From Steroidobacteraceae bacterium (lineage in GTDB: Bacteria > Pseudomonadota > Gammaproteobacteria > Steroidobacterales > Steroidobacteraceae), in NCBI GenBank assembly GCA_019187495.1, contig JABAQN010000025.1, forward strand, positions 52,205 to 116,204: DNA of 64,000 nucleotides, in the 5' to 3' direction. Positions 58,086 through 64,000 of the stretch are shown in pieces. The notes under the pieces were generated by a model. That model saw only the letters and a program-made list of their open reading frames with translations, ran no database searches and was not told the DNA's origin. Within the stretch, counting starts at the first letter, position 1. Each line of letters begins with the position of its first letter. The translations under genes were made by a program, and so were the position numbers.

Positions 58086-58691
58086 CTACTTCACGAGGCC
58101 TTCGGCCTTGAGCGTCGCCTGCACGGCCGGACGCGCAGCGACGCGCGCCTGGTAGTCCTTGAGCGCCGGCCACGGCGTGAGGTCGACCTTGTGGATGTTC
58201 GTCCAATTGAGCAACACGAAGAAATACGCGTCGGCGATGGTGAACTTGTCTCCCATCAGGAATGGCTGCTTCGCGAGCGTCTGCGACAAGAGCGCAAAGC
58301 GGGTGCCGAGCCGCTCGACCGCCGCAGCGCGCACCTCGGCCGGCGTCCTCGGGTTCCACAGCGCGCTGAAGCCCTTGTGCACTTCCGTGGCGAGGAAGGC
58401 GAGCATCTCCGTGAGCTTCCAGCGCTCGAGCGTGCCGAATTTCGGCGCGAGCGTGCCCGGTTTCTGGTCCGCGAGGTATTGAAGGACCACGTTCGCTTCG
58501 GTGAGGGTCGTGCCATCGGCGAGCACGAGCAGCGGCACGTAGCCCTTCGGATTCACCTTGTAGTAATCCGATCCGTCCGCGAGCGTGTGCGTCCGCAGAT
58601 CGACTTTCACCGTCTCGACCGGGAGGCCGAGTTCGTGGGCCGCGATGTGGGGTGCTTGCGAGCAGGCGCCCGGGGAGTAGTAGAGCTTCAT
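58086..58691 (-). CDS. Glutathione S-transferase, beta/GstA-like
   Basis: 201 residues. MKLYYSPGACSQAPHIAAHELGLPVETVKVDLRTH is the beta-class start with Tyr/Ser/Cys near the glutathione site; Cys10 is the catalytic residue in beta GSTs. NPKGYVPLLVLADGTTLTEANVVLQYLADQ binds glutathione; FTIADAYFFVLLNW is the C-terminal domain core. It is divergent from a LysR gene with a LysR-type box between, so it is probably under its control. Confidence 0.92.
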   Translation of the reverse strand: MKLYYSPGACSQAPHIAAHELGLPVETVKVDLRTHTLADGSDYYKVNPKGYVPLLVLADGTTLTEANVVLQYLADQKPGTLAPKFGTLERWKLTEMLAFLATEVHKGFSALWNPRTPAEVRAAAVERLGTRFALLSQTLAKQPFLMGDKFTIADAYFFVLLNWTNIHKVDLTPWPALKDYQARVAARPAVQATLKAEGLVK

Positions 58692-58770
58692 GGACGATGA
58701 CTCCGTTGTGACGATGAGGGGATCATCCTCGTACCCACGTCCGGGATAAACACGAATTCTGTGCAAAGAC

Positions 58771-58789
58771 TATTGCGATCTCTGCAATA
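58771..58789. promoter_or_regulatory. Candidate LysR operator (TATTGC-N7-GCAATA)
   Basis: A perfect 6-bp inverted repeat with 7-nt spacer, containing a T-N11-A core, ends 8 nt before the lysR ATG in the 106-bp divergent region. A further GTGCAA lies at 58761-58766. Position suits autoregulation by the LysR protein and control of the GST. Confidence 0.5.
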
Positions 58790-58797
58790 ATCAACCG

Positions 58798-59724
58798 ATG
58801 GACCGGTTCCGGGCCGTGCAGGCGTTCGCGAGGGTGGTCGAATTCGGCAGCTTCGCGCGTGCGGCCGAGCGCCTCGGCACTTCCACGTCCGCCGTTTCGA
58901 GACTCGTCGCGGACCTCGAGGCGCACCTCGATGCACGGCTGATCCACCGCACGACGCGACGGTTGTCGCTGACCGAGGTGGGCCAGTCGTTCTACGAGCG
59001 CAGCGTGCAGCTGCTCGCCGATCTCGACGAAGCGGAAAGTTCGGTGCGCGCCGTCGCCGTCGTTCCCCGCGGCGTGCTGCGCCTCACCTGCGGCGTGAGC
59101 TTCGGCGAGCGTTTCCTCGCGCCCGCGATCAGCGAGTTCTCGGCGCGCCATCGCGACATCGTGTGGGACCTCGATCTCTCGGATCGCGCGATCGATCTCG
59201 TCGAGGAGGGTTTCGACCTCGCGATCCGCATCGGCACGGTCGTGCACCAGGGCCTCGTCTCGCGCCGGCTCGGCTGGACGACACCCGTGTGCTGCGCCTC
59301 GCCCGCGCATCTCGCGCGCCACGGCACGCCGCGCACGCCCGCCGACCTCGCCTCGCACGAAGTCCTGAGCTACACGCTCGTGCCGTTGCCGCAGGTGTGG
59401 CGCTTCGAATCGGCGCAGGGCGAGCGCCACGAACTGCGCGTCACGACGCGCCACCGCGCCAACAACGGCCGCATGCTCGCCTCGCTCGCGTCGGCGGGGC
59501 TCGGCGTGGCCATCGAACCGGACTTCATCGTCGCGCCGGAAGTGCGCTCCGGCGCGCTCGTGCGATTGCTGCCCGACTACACGCTGCCGCGCTCACCGAT
59601 CTCGGCGGTGTACCCGAGCCGGCGGCACCTGTCGGCGAAAGTGCGCACGTTCGTCGAGTTCCTCGCGCAGCGCTTCGAGCGCGAGCAGCCGTGGCGGCTC
59701 GATGAGGCCAAGCGATCGACGTAG
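58798..59724 (+). CDS. LysR-family transcriptional regulator
   Basis: 308 residues. Winged helix start MDRFRAVQAFARVVEFGSFARAAERLGTSTSAVSRLVADLEAHLDARLIHRTTRRLSLTEVG. The effector domain follows, with GVLRLTCGVSFGERFLAPAISEFSARHRDIVWDLDLSDRAIDLVEEGFDLAIRIG, typical of the DsdC/CrgA-like subgroup. Divergent from the GST gene. Confidence 0.93.
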   Translation: MDRFRAVQAFARVVEFGSFARAAERLGTSTSAVSRLVADLEAHLDARLIHRTTRRLSLTEVGQSFYERSVQLLADLDEAESSVRAVAVVPRGVLRLTCGVSFGERFLAPAISEFSARHRDIVWDLDLSDRAIDLVEEGFDLAIRIGTVVHQGLVSRRLGWTTPVCCASPAHLARHGTPRTPADLASHEVLSYTLVPLPQVWRFESAQGERHELRVTTRHRANNGRMLASLASAGLGVAIEPDFIVAPEVRSGALVRLLPDYTLPRSPISAVYPSRRHLSAKVRTFVEFLAQRFEREQPWRLDEAKRST

Positions 59725-59725
59725 G

Positions 59726-59799
59726 TGGAGCGGGTGATGGGAATCGAACCCACGTTAGCAGCTTGGGAAGCTGCAGTTCTACCATTGAACTACACCCGC
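59726..59799 (-). tRNA. tRNA-Gly (CCC)
   Basis: A 74-nt cloverleaf: acceptor GCGGGTG/CACCCGC, D arm with AGTTCAATGGTAGAAC, anticodon stem GCAGC/GCTGC with loop TTCCCAA (anticodon CCC), T loop GGTTCGATTCC, discriminator T and encoded CCA. It ends 1 nt after the convergent lysR stop. Confidence 0.96.
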
Positions 59800-59860
59800 G
59801 CGGTGCGGTGATTCTAGGGGCCTTCGGCAGCCCCGGCAAACGCCGGCTACAATCGCCGCC

Positions 59861-60412
59861 ATGAACCGACATGATCGCTCGACCGCGCACGCGGCTCTTC
59901 TCGCCTCCGTCACCATCGCGTTCGGCGCGCTGGCCGCCGGCTGCGCGAAACAGGAGGGCACGACACCCCAGGCCGCCGACAACCCGCCCGCTGTACCGGC
60001 TGCACCCGCCGAAACCGACCACGCGGAACATTCCACTGGAGGCGCCGCGATCGAACAGCTCGCGCTCGACGCGGGCCACAAGTGGGCTACCGATGCACCG
60101 CTGCGCGCGGGGATGGCCGCGATCCACGAGGCGTTCGACGCGGACCATGCGGCGATCGATGCCGGCAGCATGGGTGATGCGCAGTACGATGCCCTCGCCG
60201 GCCGCATCGATGCACAGGTGCAGGACATCATTCGCAACTGCAAGCTGCCGCCGGCGGCTGATGCCAACCTGCACTACATCATCGCCGACCTGACACGCGG
60301 CGCGCAGGAGATGCGCGGCGGCGCTCCGGCGCGCACGCGTCACGACGGCGCCGTGCTCGTGCACGGGGCGCTCGACGCCTACGGCAAGTTCTTCGACGAT
60401 CCGGCACCGTAA
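59861..60412 (+). CDS. DnrO-like lipoprotein
   Basis: 183 residues. Lipobox LAAGC-AKQEG. The mature part (AGHKWATDAPLRAGMAAIHEAFDADHAAID...LPPAADANLHYIIADLTRGAQEMRG) resembles the small exported proteins annotated DnrO in Xanthomonadales and relatives, with two conserved His (GHKW, LHYI) that might bind metal or haem. A third internal His pair lies in the Ala/Pro linker. No recognisable operon partner. Confidence 0.65.
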   Translation: MNRHDRSTAHAALLASVTIAFGALAAGCAKQEGTTPQAADNPPAVPAAPAETDHAEHSTGGAAIEQLALDAGHKWATDAPLRAGMAAIHEAFDADHAAIDAGSMGDAQYDALAGRIDAQVQDIIRNCKLPPAADANLHYIIADLTRGAQEMRGGAPARTRHDGAVLVHGALDAYGKFFDDPAP

Positions 60413-60529
60413 GCGCCGTTGACGACGATCAATGCGCCGCGCGAGCCCTCGCGCCGCGCGTACTATTGCGCATTCCCATCTTCGCCGCGATGTCGCATCA
60501 TGCCGGGCCATTTTTTCCGGGAGCAGTGA

Positions 60530-61873
<1,344 letters not shown>

Positions 61874-61920
61874 GCGGGGCGGGGATCGACGTCGCTACCG
61901 CGACAGGTCAAGATGCCCGC

Positions 61921-63168
61921 ATGATCACCGCACGCCGGACCTTCCTGGCGCTGTCCGCGGCCACCGCGGGTGCGATCGCGTTCGCGCCCGGCAAGGCGAG
62001 CCGCGCGGCAACCGTCACTACGAGCGGAGAAAGCCCGCTGCCGCCGCCGATCGGCAGGGAGGAACGCCTGCGGCGGATCGCCAAGGCGCAGTCCCTGATG
62101 CGCGCCGCGGGCCTCGAGGCCGTGCTGGTCGAGGCCGGCAGTTCGCTCGTCTATTTCACCGGGGTGCGCTGGTGGCGCAGCGAGCGGCTGACCGCCGCCG
62201 TGATCCCGGCGCAAGGCGAGCCGCTCATCGTGACGCCCGCCTTCGAGGAGCCCTCGGTTCGCGAGACGCTCGGCATTCCCGCCGAGGTACGCGTCTGGAA
62301 CGAGCACGATAGCCCGCATGCGCTGATCGCCGACTGGCTGCGCGCGCGCAAGGCGGGTGCCGGTCCCGTCGGCGTCGAGGAAACCGTGCGCTTCTTCGCG
62401 TTCGACGGCCTCGCGAAGCTCGGCATCGCGATCCGCGACGACGCCGGCGTGGTACGCGCCTGCCGGGTCGTGAAATCGCCGGCGGAACTCGCACTCATGC
62501 AGGCGGCGAGCGATATCACGATCGCGGCCTATCGCGACACCGCCCCGCAGATCGCGCGCGGCATGACGCCGCAGGACATCGGCCGGATCATGTCGGCGGC
62601 CATGGCGGCGCGCGGCGCCACGCCCGGTTTCACGCTGATCCTGCTCGGCGAGGCGAGCGCCTATCCACACGGTTCCGGCAAGCCGCAGGCCGTGCGCGAC
62701 GGCGAAATCGTGCTGATGGATTGCGGCTGCACCGTCCGGGATTACCAGTCGGACATTTCCCGCACGATGGTGTACGGGGAGCCCACGAAGGCGCAGCGCG
62801 CGGTGTGGGAGCTCGTGCGGCGCGGCCAGCAGATCGCGTTCGACACGGCCAGGGTCGGCACACCCGCGGGCAAGGTCGACGATGCGGTCCGCGCGGCCTA
62901 TGAGAAGGCGGGTTACGGGCCCGGTTACAAGCTGCCCGGCACCTCGCATCGCACGGGCCATGGCATCGGCCTCGATGGCCATGAGCCGGTGAATCTCGTG
63001 CACGGCGAGACGATACCGCTCGCGCCGGGCATGTGCTTCTCGGACGAGCCCGGCATCTACATTCCGGGCAGCTTCGGCGTGCGGCTCGAAGACTGCATCC
63101 ACATGACTGATGCCGGTCCGCGCTGGTTTTCGGTGCCGCCCGCCTCGATCGACTCGCCGTTCGCATGA
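61921..63168 (+). CDS. M24 metallopeptidase (Xaa-Pro-type), Tat-exported
   Basis: 415 residues. Twin-Arg signal TARRTFLALSAATAGAIAFAPG. N-terminal creatinase-like domain (about 50-180). C-terminal pita-bread fold with metal ligands in VLMDCGCTVRDYQSDISRTMVYG (two Asp), HRTGHGIGLDGHE (His), CFSDEPGIYIPG (Glu) and GVRLEDCI (Glu). It should cut N-terminal residues ahead of proline in the periplasm. It overlaps the rhomboid gene by 4 nt (ATGA). Confidence 0.9.
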   Translation: MITARRTFLALSAATAGAIAFAPGKASRAATVTTSGESPLPPPIGREERLRRIAKAQSLMRAAGLEAVLVEAGSSLVYFTGVRWWRSERLTAAVIPAQGEPLIVTPAFEEPSVRETLGIPAEVRVWNEHDSPHALIADWLRARKAGAGPVGVEETVRFFAFDGLAKLGIAIRDDAGVVRACRVVKSPAELALMQAASDITIAAYRDTAPQIARGMTPQDIGRIMSAAMAARGATPGFTLILLGEASAYPHGSGKPQAVRDGEIVLMDCGCTVRDYQSDISRTMVYGEPTKAQRAVWELVRRGQQIAFDTARVGTPAGKVDDAVRAAYEKAGYGPGYKLPGTSHRTGHGIGLDGHEPVNLVHGETIPLAPGMCFSDEPGIYIPGSFGVRLEDCIHMTDAGPRWFSVPPASIDSPFA

Positions 63169-63770
63169 GCGGCATCGGGCCGGGCGCAGCAAGCCTCCTC
63201 GCGCTGATCGTCGCCCTGAGCCTCATCGGGCTCTTTGGCTCGCAGGTCTTCGTCGAGCGCTGCCTCTTCCGTCCTTACTGGTTCCTGCGCAATCGCGAAT
63301 ACTCGACCGCGCTGCTCGCGGGCTTCGTGCACGCCGACCTCGCGCACCTGCTGTTCAATGCGATCACGTTCTGGTTCTTCGGCATCCCGCTCGAGCGGCG
63401 CCTCGGCACGCCGCTTTTCCTGCTGCTCTACTTCGCCGGGCTCGGCTTCAGCCAGCTCGGCACCTGGTACAAGCACCGCGACAACCCCGACTATGCGACG
63501 CTCGGCGCCTCGGGCGCGATCAGTGCCGTGCTGTTCGCCTCGATCGTCTACTTCCCGACGCAGAGCATCTTCATCCTGCCGATTCCGTTCCCGATCCCGG
63601 CGCCGCTCTTCGCGGTCGGCTATCTCGCCTACACATGGTGGTCGGCGAAGCAGGCGCGGGGCCGGATCAACCATGACGCGCATTTCGCCGGGGCGCTCGC
63701 CGGGCTCGCATTCGTGGCAGTGGTGCACCCGCAGGCCTATGAACGACTGCTCTCCATGCTCTCGCGCTGA
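63165..63770 (+). CDS. Rhomboid-family intramembrane serine protease
   Basis: 201 residues with six membrane segments. Catalytic Ser in LGASGAISAVLF and His in INHDAHFAGALAGLAF; oxyanion His/Asn in FVHADLAHLLFNAITFWFFG, the H-xxx-H-x(2,3)-N pattern of rhomboids. It is coupled to the periplasmic peptidase upstream, and a lipoprotein gene starts inside its 3' end. It may process the substrates of one or both. Confidence 0.9.
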   Translation: MSGIGPGAASLLALIVALSLIGLFGSQVFVERCLFRPYWFLRNREYSTALLAGFVHADLAHLLFNAITFWFFGIPLERRLGTPLFLLLYFAGLGFSQLGTWYKHRDNPDYATLGASGAISAVLFASIVYFPTQSIFILPIPFPIPAPLFAVGYLAYTWWSAKQARGRINHDAHFAGALAGLAFVAVVHPQAYERLLSMLSR

Positions 63771-64000
63771 TCGCGGGCGAGGCGAGGCCCGCTTCCTCGC
63801 CCTCGCCGCGTTCGCCGCCCTCACCGGCTGCGCGACCGCAGGCCGTGACGCCGCGCCGGTGGTCGCAGCGCAGCCGCGCGCCATCACGGCGGGCGGCCTG
63901 CTGAGCCTGCCCAAGTTCGTCTTCCCTGGCGGCGCCCTGGTGGGTTGCGACGCGGGCTTTTTGAACGTCAGCCGCATCAAGGGCAGCCACGCCGCCATCA
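63739..64000 (+). CDS. Lipoprotein, truncated by window edge
   Basis: ATG at 63739, out of frame with and overlapping the rhomboid 3' end by 32 nt; open to the window end. Product begins MNDCSPCSRADRGRGEARFL, with a hydrophobic run and lipobox ALTGC-ATAGRDAAP. No family is recognisable in the 87 residues present. The strong lipobox makes it more than a chance frame. Confidence 0.6.
   Translation, partial: MNDCSPCSRADRGRGEARFLALAAFAALTGCATAGRDAAPVVAAQPRAITAGGLLSLPKFVFPGGALVGCDAGFLNVSRIKGSHAAI

Overview
This window is GC-rich DNA (roughly two-thirds G+C by eye) from what looks like a gammaproteobacterium. The support is the asmA-mutY-yggX gene order, two FecI/FecR-type or ECF sigma modules, a DnrO-like lipoprotein, and many TonB-receptor, GMC and FAD oxidoreductase genes. 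A steroid- or xenobiotic-degrading lineage near Nevskiales/Steroidobacterales is my best guess, and it is inference only. Coding density is high, with many ATGA, GTGA or TGATG overlaps.

Layout. 0-14 kb: a TolB-like propeller, a TonB-dependent receptor split by one in-frame amber codon, SurE, a FecR/FecI pair, a metal (probably zinc) uptake cluster without its ATPase, a sulfotransferase divergent from a JmjC-type oxygenase, a secreted methyltransferase and a hydrolase. Three near-identical palindromes sit in the three convergent gene junctions here, and one of them encodes the C-termini of both flanking proteins. 14-22.3 kb: an FAD dehydrogenase, a LysR regulator, an XRE-cupin regulator divergent from an aminotransferase, and a secreted serine hydrolase.

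22.4-37.5 kb is a genomic island in a tRNA-Phe gene. A perfect 63-bp direct repeat, consisting of the 3' part of tRNA-Phe plus 16 bp of downstream flank, bounds about 15 kb. The island contains a 43-repeat CRISPR array, a leader, and a complete type I-G (formerly I-U) cas operon, all reading leftward: WYL regulator, cas3, csx17 (cas8g), csb1 (cas7), csb2 (cas5-cas6), a 31-codon mini-ORF, cas4-cas1 fusion, cas2. The most unusual point is cas3. Its reading frame runs on past the normal helicase-HD protein into a complete Fic domain with an intact HPF..NGR..R motif. The DNA of the linker also encodes, in another frame, a 69-residue protein with the SxxxEG motif of Fic-inhibiting antitoxins. The Fic frame has no ATG, GTG or TTG start of its own. 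A Fic toxin-antitoxin pair thus appears to be built into the interference operon.

37.6-64 kb is ordinary chromosome: HdeD-like protein, GST, yggX, mutY, asmA (carrying a degenerate half-palindrome inside its coding sequence), an ECF sigma/anti-sigma/DUF4097 operon, a NarL-type regulator with a seven-PAS sensor kinase, a GMC oxidoreductase with its small Tat-exported subunit, an HDOD protein, a lipoprotein metalloprotease with Ig-like repeats, DODA-type dioxygenase, GST divergent from LysR, tRNA-Gly, glutamate dehydrogenase, an M24 peptidase, rhomboid protease and a lipoprotein cut by the window edge. No database search was possible. Family names come from motifs and overall resemblance.
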